Assembly (NCBI RefSeq): GCF_026013605.1 | Contig: NZ_JAPDPJ010000007.1 | Location: 60,791-124,790, forward strand | Direction of reading: 5' to 3' | From: Plebeiibacterium sediminum | Lineage (GTDB): Bacteria > Bacteroidota > Bacteroidia > Bacteroidales > Marinilabiliaceae | DNA length: 64,000 nt | Part shown: piece after piece, positions 1-7,577 of the stretch | How positions within the stretch are numbered: position 1 is the stretch's first letter | Layout: the number at the start of each line of letters is the position of its first letter | Notes under the pieces: generated by a model | Database searches by the model: none | What the model was told of the DNA's origin: nothing | What the model saw: only the letters and a program-made list of their open reading frames with translations | Translations under genes and position numbers: made by a program

Positions 1-1
1 T

Positions 2-280
2 ACACCGGCAGAAGGTTCTGTTACCATTTCAGCTGAAGACTCAAAACTGTTTACAACATTAAAAGTTACAGATACAGGTGTGGGAATGACTCAGGAACAA
101 AAAGAAACGCTGTTCGATTTTAACAAAATCAATAGCACCTACGGTACCCAAAACGAAAAAGGAGTAGGGTTGGGTATGCAGTTGGTTTGTGGTTTTGTAA
201 GAGAGAATAATGCCAAGCTACATGTAGAAACAGAATTAGGTAAAGGAACTACCTTTGCAATTGTTTTTGAGAAGAAGTAA
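2..280 (+). CDS. Sensor histidine kinase, C-terminal ATPase part (5' end outside window)
   Basis: The frame is open from the first bases and ends with TAA at 278-280. The readable 92 residues are the end of a HATPase_c domain. A G1 box (VTDTGVGM) is followed by a G2 box (GVGLGMQLVCGF) and the closing strand GKGTTFAIVF, all in the order and spacing of two-component histidine kinases. These motifs bind ATP for autophosphorylation of the missing DHp histidine. The protein ends right after the ATPase domain, so no receiver domain is fused behind it. The sensor domain and partner regulator lie upstream of the window. The family is clear; the signal is unknown. Confidence 0.85.
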   Translation, partial: TPAEGSVTISAEDSKLFTTLKVTDTGVGMTQEQKETLFDFNKINSTYGTQNEKGVGLGMQLVCGFVRENNAKLHVETELGKGTTFAIVFEKK

Positions 281-376
281 AGACCCAGCTAGCTGATGGA
301 TATGTGTATCTAATTTATAATAAACGAATGAATACTTTTCTCTAACAAGTAATGCCCTCTTTTTGCTTACAAACTT

Positions 377-389
377 GGATTTGTAATCC
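377..389. repeat. Mini-hairpin, TGT loop (left outer)
   Basis: GGATT-TGT-AATCC is a 5-bp stem with a TGT loop. A close relative (CGGATC-TGT-GATCCG) lies at 1509-1523, so the pair frames the RAYT unit. Confidence 0.45.
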
Positions 390-420
390 GGTAGACATAA
401 GTTAAATAAATTGCAATTAA

Positions 421-522
421 GTTGCCCCTTCAGGGCGCCATTTTCATGATGTATCATACCCAATGCGTCTCTACGTTTGCATTGGGCTGAAATGAGTTGG
501 CCTTTCAGGACGTTGAATTGCA
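421..522 (-). repeat. REP-like block L, copy 1
   Basis: About 95 bp nearly identical to 1215-1312. It contains short hairpins such as GCCC-CTTCA-GGGC and a TCCT...AGGA stem. Read on the minus strand, its end (a GTCCTGAAAGGAC-like hairpin followed by CAACTCA in the second copy) resembles the end of the R blocks, so L and R are the same kind of element in opposite orientation. Confidence 0.75.
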
Positions 523-604
523 TTACGGAAAATAATTATGGATTTACTGACTACTCAATTTAATCTATATTTCTATAATAATGTTTGTGGACTTTATATA
601 ATTA

Positions 605-712
605 CCATCATGCACATCACGGGCTGTAAGCCCAATTCAATTCAGCCCAAGGTAACACCTTGGGTAATATTACAAATACGTTTTACCAGCGTCCTGTAAG
701 GACAACTCAATC
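605..712 (+). repeat. REP-like block R, copy 1
   Basis: About 108 bp almost identical to 1375-1482. It holds three hairpins in order: GGGCT-GTA-AGCCC, CCCAAGGT-AAC-ACCTTGGG (8-bp perfect stem) and GTCCT-GTA-AGGAC followed by AACTCAATC. It abuts the stop codon of the transposase gene. Confidence 0.8.
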
Positions 713-1168
713 TTATTTCCACAAAAACTCTTGATTATATTCAACTCCATATTCTTTTAAAAACAGAATATATTCATCTCTGAATGATAACTTTTTATGA
801 TGTTCCTCCTGGTTTTGGATGTACCAGTATGTTTTATCATGTAGTGATGGACTAACAGAAAATCCTCCATAACCACCTTGCCATGCAAATACCCGGTAAT
901 AATCGTCGTTTTGTTTTAACCATCGGCTACTATGTCGTTTGATTTCCTCCACCAATTTCGACAATGCGATATTTTTTGATTGGACGCAAAGTATATGGAT
1001 GTGATCTTCAGTTCCATTAATAATTATTGGAATTGAATCGTTATCCTTAATAATTGAGCCTAAATATGCATAGAGTTTGGGTTGATCGGATCTTCTAATG
1101 TATGTTTTATTATGGTCTTTAACATGAAAGATAATATGAACAAATAGGTTGGATAAAGATTGTGACAT
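713..1168 (-). CDS. REP-associated tyrosine transposase (RAYT, Y1/HUH family)
   Basis: This 151-residue protein is the normal length for an IS200-like Y1 transposase. The HUH metal site is visible as DHIHIL (His56 and His58). The candidate nucleophile is Tyr116, in a YIQNQEEHH segment typical of the REP-associated branch. WQGGYGGFSVSPS at about residues 96-108 is also characteristic. Such enzymes nick single-stranded hairpins with a 5'-phosphotyrosine intermediate. The gene sits between duplicated hairpin blocks, its likely substrates. It appears intact; whether it is active is not shown by the sequence. The start is the ATG at 1168; no strong ribosome binding site is seen. Confidence 0.85.
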   Translation of the reverse strand: MSQSLSNLFVHIIFHVKDHNKTYIRRSDQPKLYAYLGSIIKDNDSIPIIINGTEDHIHILCVQSKNIALSKLVEEIKRHSSRWLKQNDDYYRVFAWQGGYGGFSVSPSLHDKTYWYIQNQEEHHKKLSFRDEYILFLKEYGVEYNQEFLWK

Positions 1169-1214
1169 TGTGTAATTTTTAAAATGTAACTAAATATATT
1201 AATTATATTTTTTA

Positions 1215-1312
1215 GTTGCCCCTTCAGGGCGCGATTTGCATGATGTATTATACCCAACGCGTCACTACGTTTGCATTGGCTGAAATGAGTTGTCCTTTCA
1301 GGACGCTATGCA
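1215..1312 (-). repeat. REP-like block L, copy 2
   Basis: Second copy of the 421-522 block, differing by scattered substitutions and one small deletion. It carries GCCC-CTTCA-GGGC and GTCCT-TTC-AGGAC hairpins and lies upstream of the transposase start. Confidence 0.75.
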
Positions 1313-1374
1313 AAATTGCAGGTATGATTGCAAAACAAATGTCCGGTTTAATTCCAGATACAATTTAAACTTTG

Positions 1375-1482
1375 CCATCATGCACATCACGGGCTGTAGG
1401 CCCAGTTTAATTCAGCCCAAGGTAACACCTTGGGTAATATTACCAATACGTTTTACCAGCGTCCTGTAAGGACAACTCAATC
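1375..1482 (+). repeat. REP-like block R, copy 2
   Basis: Second copy of the 605-712 block with only a few substitutions. The perfect CCCAAGGT/ACCTTGGG hairpin and the terminal GTCCTGTAAGGAC hairpin are conserved. Confidence 0.8.
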
Positions 1483-1508
1483 CTAATTCCATAAAAACAA
1501 ACTGCTAG

Positions 1509-1523
1509 CGGATCTGTGATCCG
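1509..1523. repeat. Mini-hairpin, TGT loop (right outer)
   Basis: CGGATC-TGT-GATCCG is a perfect 6-bp stem with a TGT loop, related to 377-389. From here to the promoter at 1724 I see only AT-rich sequence. Confidence 0.45.
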
Positions 1524-1723
1524 TGTATCTAACTTGTCATTAAATATAAGATCGCTTTTTTCTAATGTTTTATGTTTTAATATATTAGTGCTCTTTGTGA
1601 AAATCTCTTGGTGTACTTTGTGGTTAATAAATAAATCAGGAAATGTGAATTAAGTATCTTGTTTTATTATTTCCGCAATAAATTACCAATTAGCATTATT
1701 TAACATTAAAATCATGTTAAACC

Positions 1724-1754
1724 TTTGTAAATTATATATTAATGCGTATATTTG
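1724..1754 (+). promoter_or_regulatory. Bacteroidota promoter (TTTG - 19 bp - TAnnTTTG)
   Basis: TTTG at 1724-1727 and TATATTTG at 1747-1754 are separated by 19 bp. This matches the known -33/-7 consensus and spacing of primary sigma factor promoters in Bacteroidota. The start point should be near 1760. Confidence 0.7.
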
Positions 1755-1759
1755 TTGTA

Positions 1760-1828
1760 CTCATAGTTTAGGGTTAGGTTTGGTTAAAGATTGAACGTCC
1801 CGTCGATTCTCGGCGGGGCGTTTTTTTT
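1760..1828 (+). ncRNA. Candidate small RNA, about 70 nt
   Basis: Transcription from the promoter at 1724-1754 would meet a strong intrinsic terminator at 1796-1828, giving a transcript of roughly 70 nt with no ORF. The next gene starts at 1910, 82 nt beyond the terminator, so the region could instead be an attenuated leader of the AraC gene. The 5' part is rich in G and T (GGGTTAGGTTTGG), which leaves a single-stranded stretch in front of the terminator. No known RNA family was recognised. Confidence 0.45.
1796..1828 (+). terminator. Intrinsic terminator
   Basis: An 11-bp stem (CGTCCCGTCGA with TCGGCGGGGCG, two G-U pairs) with a TTC loop is followed by eight T. It is unusually GC-rich for this genome. 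Confidence 0.8.
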
Positions 1829-1909
1829 ATGTATATAAGTAAAATGTCTGTATATAAAATACTATCTTGTTTCGTTCAAAACTGATTGAGTAATAGATAT
1901 ATGATTTAA

Positions 1910-2797
1910 ATGAACCATTCTGTAAAAACATACGGCTTAAGTAATCAATCCGGCGATAGAGTTGAATTTATTTTAAAAGATATAGGTGAAGTTTTTGACC
2001 ACTTAAATGGTATTGATGATGATCCTCACCGCCATGATTATTTTACAATGGTTTTGGTTAAGCAAGGAAAGGGGCTGCATTATATTGATTTTAATAAGTT
2101 TGAAATCAATAATTATTCATTACACCTGGTATTTCCTGGTCAGGTACATCAAATTAGTACACCCCAAAAGCCTGATGGTTGGGTCATGAATTTTAGTTCA
2201 GATTTTCTGCTTCAAAATAATATACATCAAAAAATAGTAGATAAAGTATATTTATATAATACCTATGGATATTCTCCTCCCTTGCATCTGCCTCCAAACG
2301 ATTATCAGGATTTAGAAAATATTATTCAACAAGTTAAATATTATTCAAATAAGGATATTTCCTTTCAATATGATGCATTGGGTGCTTTATTAAAATTGTT
2401 CTTTATTCGAATCACCTCATTATGTAGTCTTCAAAATTCAGTTGAACTGGAGCGGGCAACTGGTTCAAATAGTCTTTTTGTTAATTTTAAGCGCCTAATA
2501 GAAGAAAAGTATACTACGCTCCATAAAGTGTCGGAATATGCCGATATTTTAGCTGTAAGTAGCGATTATTTGAATAAATATGTCAAAACTCAATCCGGTA
2601 AATCGGCAAAAGAATTTATACAGGATAAAATACTGGTTGAAGCCAAGCGTATATTATTATTTACAGATAATAGTAATAAGGAGCTTGCCTTTGATTTGGG
2701 GTTTGAGGAACCATCGCACTTTAGTAACTTCTTTAAAAAGAATGTGGGGGAGACTCCCGGACAGTTTCGTTCTCAAAGCCGCAATAAAACACCTTAA
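1910..2797 (+). CDS. AraC-family transcriptional regulator
   Basis: This 295-residue protein has an N-terminal cupin-like sensing half (HRHDYFTMVLV near residues 41-51, with the LVFPGQVHQI turn). Its C-terminal half is an AraC-type double helix-turn-helix domain at about residues 190-290, where the second helix pair reads LAFDLGFEEPSHFSNFFKK, followed by GETPGQFR. The effector is unknown. It is followed 90 nt later by a pirin gene in the same direction, so pirin may be part of its regulon; that is inference. The start at 1910 places the cupin at the expected distance. It is preceded by the candidate small RNA. Confidence 0.85.
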   Translation: MNHSVKTYGLSNQSGDRVEFILKDIGEVFDHLNGIDDDPHRHDYFTMVLVKQGKGLHYIDFNKFEINNYSLHLVFPGQVHQISTPQKPDGWVMNFSSDFLLQNNIHQKIVDKVYLYNTYGYSPPLHLPPNDYQDLENIIQQVKYYSNKDISFQYDALGALLKLFFIRITSLCSLQNSVELERATGSNSLFVNFKRLIEEKYTTLHKVSEYADILAVSSDYLNKYVKTQSGKSAKEFIQDKILVEAKRILLFTDNSNKELAFDLGFEEPSHFSNFFKKNVGETPGQFRSQSRNKTP

Positions 2798-2856
2798 AAT
2801 CTGATTTTTGCAATACCTCCACTGATTTTCGTAATCTAATACCTGAATTCTCATTG

Positions 2857-2864
2857 TATGTTTG
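2857..2864 (+). promoter_or_regulatory. Candidate -7 box for the pirin gene
   Basis: TATGTTTG fits TAnnTTTG and lies 23 nt before the preferred pirin start at 2888. No good -33 element is seen. If real, it rules out the in-frame ATG at 2858, which lies inside the box. Confidence 0.35.
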
Positions 2865-2887
2865 TATCGTACAAAAAAGGTAAAGAG

Positions 2888-3598
2888 ATGCAAACAATAT
2901 TATATACATCAGAATCGAGGGGAACAGCAAATTATGGTTGGTTAAATGCAAAATATTCGTTCAGCTTTGCCAATTATTATCATCCTGAAAGAGTTCATTT
3001 TGGAGTTCTAAGAGTTTTAAACGATGATATGATTGCCCCGGGAGGTGGTTTTCCTGAGCATCCGCATGATAATATGGAAATTATTACAATTCCTTTGTCA
3101 GGCGCCTTGGCTCATAAAGATTCCATGGGAAACAGTTCTGTAATCAATGCTGGAGAAGTTCAGGTGATGAGTGCCGGTTCAGGTGTTTTTCATAGTGAAT
3201 TTAATAACAGTGATTTAGAGCCTTTGAACTTATTTCAGATATGGTTGTTTCCAAATAAAAAGAATGTTGAGCCTCGTTATGATCAGATTTCTTTAAAAGA
3301 TGTAGAGCGGGAAAATGAATTTTATCAAGTTCTTAGTCCAGATAAAGATGATCAGGGAGTATGGATTCATCAGAATGCATGGTTTAATCTGGGTAATTTT
3401 ATAAAACCAGGTAAACAGCAATATGAAGTTAAGGCAAATGAAAACGGTGTTTATATTATGCTTATCGACGGTGAAATTAAAATTAATAATCAATTACTAA
3501 AAACAAGAGACGCTATTGGTATTTGGGATACAGAATCTGTTGAAATAGAAATAGTATCTCCATCAAAGTTACTAGTAATGGATATTCCGATGCATTAA
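2888..3598 (+). CDS. Pirin family protein (bicupin, quercetinase-like)
   Basis: A 236-residue protein when started at the ATG at 2888, which is preceded by the purine-rich AAAAAAGGTAAAGAG. A longer in-frame start at 2858 would add ten residues and overlap a promoter box. The N-terminal cupin carries the pirin metal ligands: His58 and His60 in PEHPHDNME, His102 and Glu104 in GVFHSEF. The second, C-terminal cupin is degenerate. Family members are cytoplasmic metal proteins; some oxidise quercetin and others act as redox-sensitive cofactors, so the exact role is open. The AraC-type gene upstream suggests inducible expression. Confidence 0.85.
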   Translation: MQTILYTSESRGTANYGWLNAKYSFSFANYYHPERVHFGVLRVLNDDMIAPGGGFPEHPHDNMEIITIPLSGALAHKDSMGNSSVINAGEVQVMSAGSGVFHSEFNNSDLEPLNLFQIWLFPNKKNVEPRYDQISLKDVERENEFYQVLSPDKDDQGVWIHQNAWFNLGNFIKPGKQQYEVKANENGVYIMLIDGEIKINNQLLKTRDAIGIWDTESVEIEIVSPSKLLVMDIPMH

Positions 3599-3674
3599 GC
3601 AAGGTGTTAAAATTAGACATAGGATATTATTTTAAAGTAAAGTAGTTATAACATAACCAATAAAAACAAGAATC

Positions 3675-4244
3675 ATGAAGACAATGAAAAGTTTATTAGT
3701 AGCAGTTTTAGTATTAGTTTCAGGAAGTATTTATGCTCAGGATTTTACTGTAAATGAAGCAAAATCAACAGTAAAATGGGAAGGTAAGAAAATTGGGGGT
3801 GCTCACAACGGACATATAGGAATTAAAGAAGGAAAGTTTTCAGTTAAAGGAGATAAGTTAGCCTCAGGTACCTTTGTTATCGATATGCAAAGTATTACTA
3901 ACGATGATCTTGAAGATCCCGGTTACAATGAAAAATTAATTGGACACTTAAAGTCAGATGATTTCTTTAGTGTAGGTGAATATCCAACAGCTACCTTGAA
4001 AATTACAGAAAGTACAAAGTTTAAATCAGATAAAGCTACAGTAACTGGAGATTTAACCATTAAGGGTAAAACGAATCCAATTGAGTTTGAAGTTACTCGT
4101 CAGGGAAAAGTATTTACAGGCGTATTAGTTGTGGACAGATCTAAGTATGATGTGAGATATGGATCAAAAAGCTTTTTCGATAATTTAGGAGATAAAGTTA
4201 TTTATGATGAATTTACCCTTGACGTTAAGTTAGTTACTGAATAA
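3675..4244 (+). CDS. YceI family periplasmic lipid-binding protein
   Basis: This 189-residue protein begins with a signal peptide ending in SGSIYAQ (about residues 1-22), so it is exported. The rest is a YceI beta-barrel: the opening DFTVNEAKSTVKWEGKKIGG, the central DLTIKGKTNPIEFEV and the closing strand with FTLDVKL. Barrels of this family bind isoprenoid-like lipids. The gene has its own terminator 30 nt downstream and appears monocistronic. The substrate is not visible from sequence. The start ATG at 3675 gives the full signal peptide; an internal ATG four codons on is possible. Confidence 0.88.
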   Translation: MKTMKSLLVAVLVLVSGSIYAQDFTVNEAKSTVKWEGKKIGGAHNGHIGIKEGKFSVKGDKLASGTFVIDMQSITNDDLEDPGYNEKLIGHLKSDDFFSVGEYPTATLKITESTKFKSDKATVTGDLTIKGKTNPIEFEVTRQGKVFTGVLVVDRSKYDVRYGSKSFFDNLGDKVIYDEFTLDVKLVTE

Positions 4245-4276
4245 TAAATATTATTACTTATCCAATCAATAAATTT

Positions 4277-4302
4277 GGCCGTTCACTTGAACGGCCTTTT
4301 TT
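4277..4302 (+). terminator. Intrinsic terminator of the YceI gene
   Basis: GGCCGTTC-ACTT-GAACGGCC is a perfect 8-bp stem followed by six T. Confidence 0.85.
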
Positions 4303-4401
4303 ATTTTATTAAATTGAACTAATGATACGTATTAAACGTTATTCGGGTTTAAATGTGAAATTTACAGGGGTGCATTATTCGTAATTTTTTTAATGAATTA
4401 A

Positions 4402-4434
4402 ATTGTAATGTTTTAATATAATTAATTAACTTTG
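4402..4434 (+). promoter_or_regulatory. Candidate promoter of the HNH/HTH gene
   Basis: ATTG at 4402-4405 and TAACTTTG at 4427-4434, 21 bp apart, fit the Bacteroidota -33/-7 pattern. This gives an untranslated leader of about 80 nt before 4520. Confidence 0.4.
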
Positions 4435-4519
4435 TTTTAATAGTATTTTTATACGATTCCTACCCCACTCATTTTAACCCAAACCCTTTTATCAATATCA
4501 ATTATTAAATTGTAACAAA

Positions 4520-5158
4520 ATGGAGTTTAAAACTATTAAGTATCCTGGAGTCAAAGATGAGATTAAGATTAGTGAGGATGGAAGTCTTGTAGAGTATAAT
4601 GGTACTGCATTGCATCAATCGTTAATAAAGTCACCTAAAAGTAGACATGGTTATTATCAGGTTTCCATAAAAGGAGTAGTAATGTATGTGCACCGCTTGG
4701 TTGCATTAGCTTTTGTTCCGAATCCAAAACCTGTTTCATATAAAATGGTACTACACAAAAACTGTGTAAGTACTGATAATCGTTATCAAAACCTTGAATG
4801 GGGAAATCAAAAAGCTTTGACACAAAATCGTATTAAAAATGGTTTAGCAGGAGCTAAATCTTTAGAGGTAAGAGGTAGTTCAACTATTTCGTATGAAGAT
4901 GCACTCAAAATTGCAGAGCGTCTGGATAATGGAGAATTGGCAAAAATAATTGCTAAAGAATTTAATGTTTCTGAGATGAGTATTGTACGAATCAGAAAAC
5001 GTTATTGTAAAACTAAGACTAAAGCGATAAGGTATCCTAAGGAAATCAAAATGAATATCTTAAAGCTTTGTGAGCATCACGATCCGGTACAGGTTGCTAA
5101 AATAACCAATATACCTTATCACACGGTTTGGAGATGGTATACTCAAAGTAAAAGATAA
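4520..5158 (+). CDS. HNH-like protein with C-terminal helix-turn-helix
   Basis: A 212-residue protein. The middle (about residues 55-95) is an HNH_3-type core: VHRLVALAFVPNP with His58, then VLHKN with His79, and DNRYQNLEWG. The Asp that usually precedes the second His is Leu here. A first helix-turn-helix lies at about 136-160 (AKIIAKEFNVSEMSIVRIRK) and a second at about 188-207. The layout resembles solitary homing-type endonucleases, but nothing shows it interrupts a gene. A relative lies at 13935-14495 on the other strand, with the same HTH signature. It may be a selfish endonuclease or a DNA-binding regulator derived from one. Confidence 0.65.
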   Translation: MEFKTIKYPGVKDEIKISEDGSLVEYNGTALHQSLIKSPKSRHGYYQVSIKGVVMYVHRLVALAFVPNPKPVSYKMVLHKNCVSTDNRYQNLEWGNQKALTQNRIKNGLAGAKSLEVRGSSTISYEDALKIAERLDNGELAKIIAKEFNVSEMSIVRIRKRYCKTKTKAIRYPKEIKMNILKLCEHHDPVQVAKITNIPYHTVWRWYTQSKR

Positions 5159-5353
5159 ATATTTTACCTGATTATGCTAAATTCTTTTATTTGGTAATTG
5201 GATCATATAGGAACAAGATATTATGATATTTGCTGAATTTTGGGCAGTTTTATTTAAATAATAAAATTGCTCAAAGTTAATGCGGTGATACATAGGGTTG
5301 TATATGTTAAGTATGGTAGTTTGTAAATTAATTTTGCAATTGCTAAATTAGAT

Positions 5354-5378
5354 AAAGATGGTTCTGCCATCTTTTTTT
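5354..5378 (+). terminator. Terminator-like hairpin just upstream of the chemotaxis receptor
   Basis: AAAGATGG-TTCTG-CCATCTTT followed by a T run. It ends 22 nt before the receptor start and nearly 200 nt after the HNH gene stop. It could terminate the upstream transcript or attenuate the receptor gene; a TAATTTTG box lies at 5329-5336. Confidence 0.55.
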
Positions 5379-5399
5379 GTTTAACTAATATAATCCACT

Positions 5400-7298
5400 A
5401 TGAATTTGAGAAACTACTCCATTAAACTTAGATTAACCGTTGGTTTTGCAATAATGGTTGTTGGTGTTATAACCATTGGCCTGGTTGGTAGTAATAGTCT
5501 ATTTAAAACCAATCAGATAGTTACAGTATCCAATCATCTTAAACAAGCAGACCAGGAACTTCTAAGTGCCCGTTTAAGTGTTACTTACTTTATGAATTTT
5601 GGTGGCCACGAATATGTTGAGGCGGTAAACAATCATGTAGGTTTAGCTCTGGGGCATGTAGATTCTTCTCAAATGAGTACAATCTATCAAGATGACAGAA
5701 CAGATTCTTTAAAGCAATATATTAGAATATATAATGACGATTTTAATACCTACGCATCACTAGAAAAGAAAAAACAGGAGGGACGTCATAAATGGTCAGA
5801 AACAGGTGCTCTTTTAGGTGATATTCTAAGTCAAAGTCGTGATAATAGAAATATGTCAGCTTTCGCATCTAAAATGTATGAAGCGCATAGCTTATTACGA
5901 ATCGCGGCATGGGAGTTTGTTTCTAATCAAACCAATACTGCAGGAGATTTAAATATTGAAAAACAAGATAATATTGAGCGTCATCTGGATAAATGCTATG
6001 ATGTGCTCGAATCAGCCAGAGTTAAGTATAATGGTCGTGCTGAAAAAAAGATTTTAAGTGATTTGTTATCCGGTTACGAAAGTTATCAGAATGCTTTTAT
6101 GACATTTGCTTCAGACGTATCAGCTCAAGGCGACCAGATTAAAAAGATGAAAGCTTCAGGTGACAAGGTTGCTCATTATACTGAGATGATGGTTCAGAAG
6201 GTAAAAGCTACAGAGCAGCAAATTATGAACAGGGCTAAAAGATTTGCTATTATAGTTTTAATAATAGCTGTTGTATTAGCTATTATAATTAGTAGAACTA
6301 CTGTAGTAAGTATAACTAAGCCTTTAAACAAAGGGGTTGAGTTAATAGAATCGTTAGCTAAAGGGGATTTAAATCAAAAAATTGATATTGATGGTAATGA
6401 TGAGGTTACACGATTAGTACAGTCAATGTCAGTAATGAATGAAAAATTAAAAGAGGTAGTTAGTGAGATTAAAGGAGGATCTGACCAGTTATCAGATGCT
6501 AGTAATCAATTAAATCAAAACTCACAAACCATGTCTCAAGGAGCCAATGAACAGGCTGCATCTTTAGAAGAAGTTTCCACAACTATGGAAGAGATGGTGG
6601 CAAATATTCAACAAAGTAGCAGTAATGCATTGGGAGGAGTGGCGCAATCTAATATGGCATTGGAGGCTCTTAGAAATGTAAGTTTTGAATCAAATAAAGC
6701 AGTTCAGTCCAATAAGTTAATAGCTGAAAAAATTGCCATAATCAATGAAATAGCTAATCGTACAAACATTCTGGCATTAAATGCTGCAGTAGAGGCTGCT
6801 CGCGCTGGTGAACACGGAAGAGGCTTTGCTGTTGTTGCAAGTGAGGTACGAAAATTAGCTGAGCGTAGTAATTTAGCAGCAACAGAAATTGTTAATTTGG
6901 TTAAAGAAACGAGTTTATTAGCTCAGAATTCAAATAAAAAACTTGAAGATCTTATTCCTGTAATAAATGAATCCAACAGTTTAATGAATGAGATTGCTGC
7001 CGCAGCCAAAGAACAATTAGATGGAGTAACCCAGATTAATACAGCTATTCAGCAATTAAATCAGGCAACACAAGAAAGTGCATCGGGTAGTGAAGAAATG
7101 GCAGGAAATGCAGAAGAGTTGAGTGCACAGTCAGTTCAGTTAAAGGCCTTGATAGGTTATTTTAATTTAAATGGGAATAGTAAAAAGATAACTACAAATG
7201 GCAAAGCTAAAAGTAATTTCTCATCAAGAGCTAAATCAGGGTTTATATTTAATGAGAATCTAAAAGATACAGAAGTAGAGGAGTTTGAGCCGTTTTAA
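5400..7298 (+). CDS. Methyl-accepting chemotaxis protein
   Basis: A 632-residue membrane receptor. A transmembrane helix at about residues 11-31 is followed by an extracytoplasmic four-helix-bundle-like sensor and a second transmembrane helix at about 281-301. A HAMP linker (about 302-355) and a long cytoplasmic coiled-coil signalling domain follow. The signalling tip is intact: NRTNILALNAAVEAARAG followed by the EHGRGFAVVASEVRKLAERS block that contacts CheA and CheW. Methylatable Glu/Gln pairs are plausible in the flanking helices. No che genes are nearby, so the kinase is elsewhere. Receptors of this kind are not universal in Bacteroidota, where motility is usually gliding. The ligand is unknown. 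Confidence 0.93.
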   Translation: MNLRNYSIKLRLTVGFAIMVVGVITIGLVGSNSLFKTNQIVTVSNHLKQADQELLSARLSVTYFMNFGGHEYVEAVNNHVGLALGHVDSSQMSTIYQDDRTDSLKQYIRIYNDDFNTYASLEKKKQEGRHKWSETGALLGDILSQSRDNRNMSAFASKMYEAHSLLRIAAWEFVSNQTNTAGDLNIEKQDNIERHLDKCYDVLESARVKYNGRAEKKILSDLLSGYESYQNAFMTFASDVSAQGDQIKKMKASGDKVAHYTEMMVQKVKATEQQIMNRAKRFAIIVLIIAVVLAIIISRTTVVSITKPLNKGVELIESLAKGDLNQKIDIDGNDEVTRLVQSMSVMNEKLKEVVSEIKGGSDQLSDASNQLNQNSQTMSQGANEQAASLEEVSTTMEEMVANIQQSSSNALGGVAQSNMALEALRNVSFESNKAVQSNKLIAEKIAIINEIANRTNILALNAAVEAARAGEHGRGFAVVASEVRKLAERSNLAATEIVNLVKETSLLAQNSNKKLEDLIPVINESNSLMNEIAAAAKEQLDGVTQINTAIQQLNQATQESASGSEEMAGNAEELSAQSVQLKALIGYFNLNGNSKKITTNGKAKSNFSSRAKSGFIFNENLKDTEVEEFEPF

Positions 7299-7401
7299 TA
7301 TTCATGTAAGTTATTTATATCTCTAAACAAACTCAAAAATTAAGAATGCAAATGATTGCTTCAGAAATATAGAAAATACAGTGTTTTAATCAAAAGTTTA
7401 T

Positions 7402-7435
7402 AAAGGAGGAAATTTTATGATTTCCTCCTTTTTTT
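7402..7435 (+). terminator. Intrinsic terminator of the chemotaxis receptor gene
   Basis: A perfect 12-bp stem (AAAGGAGGAAAT with ATTTCCTCCTTT) with a 6-nt loop, running into a T tract. Confidence 0.85.
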
Positions 7436-7577
7436 ATATAAAAATTGTAACCAAAAAATAATTGTTTCGTATAAACATATATCTGTACACTAATAATATT
7501 GTTTTTCTTGTTGTTAGTAATCTCTGAATACGGCTTTAGCCGGTGGTTTGATTAAGTTAATTGTAAATATTGAGGCT

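Larger units (their letters stand above)
377..1523. mobile_element. RAYT transposase with flanking REP-like hairpin blocks
   Basis: This composite unit has a REP-associated tyrosine transposase gene at 713-1168. It is bracketed by duplicated hairpin blocks (421-522 and 605-712 on one side, 1215-1312 and 1375-1482 on the other). Outermost are two mini-hairpins with a TGT loop (377-389 and 1509-1523). The arrangement matches the known association of RAYT proteins with REP/BIME palindromes that they recognise. The borders are inferred from the repeats; no target-site duplication was identified. Confidence 0.7.

Noticed and set aside
236..523. 95-codon minus-strand ORF over the kinase end and repeat block
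   Set aside because: It reads through the REP-like block and the antisense of the kinase; no protein family resemblance.
421..1482. CRISPR array
   Set aside because: There are only two copies of each block, they are long, hairpin-filled and flank a transposase gene; no regular spacer pattern.
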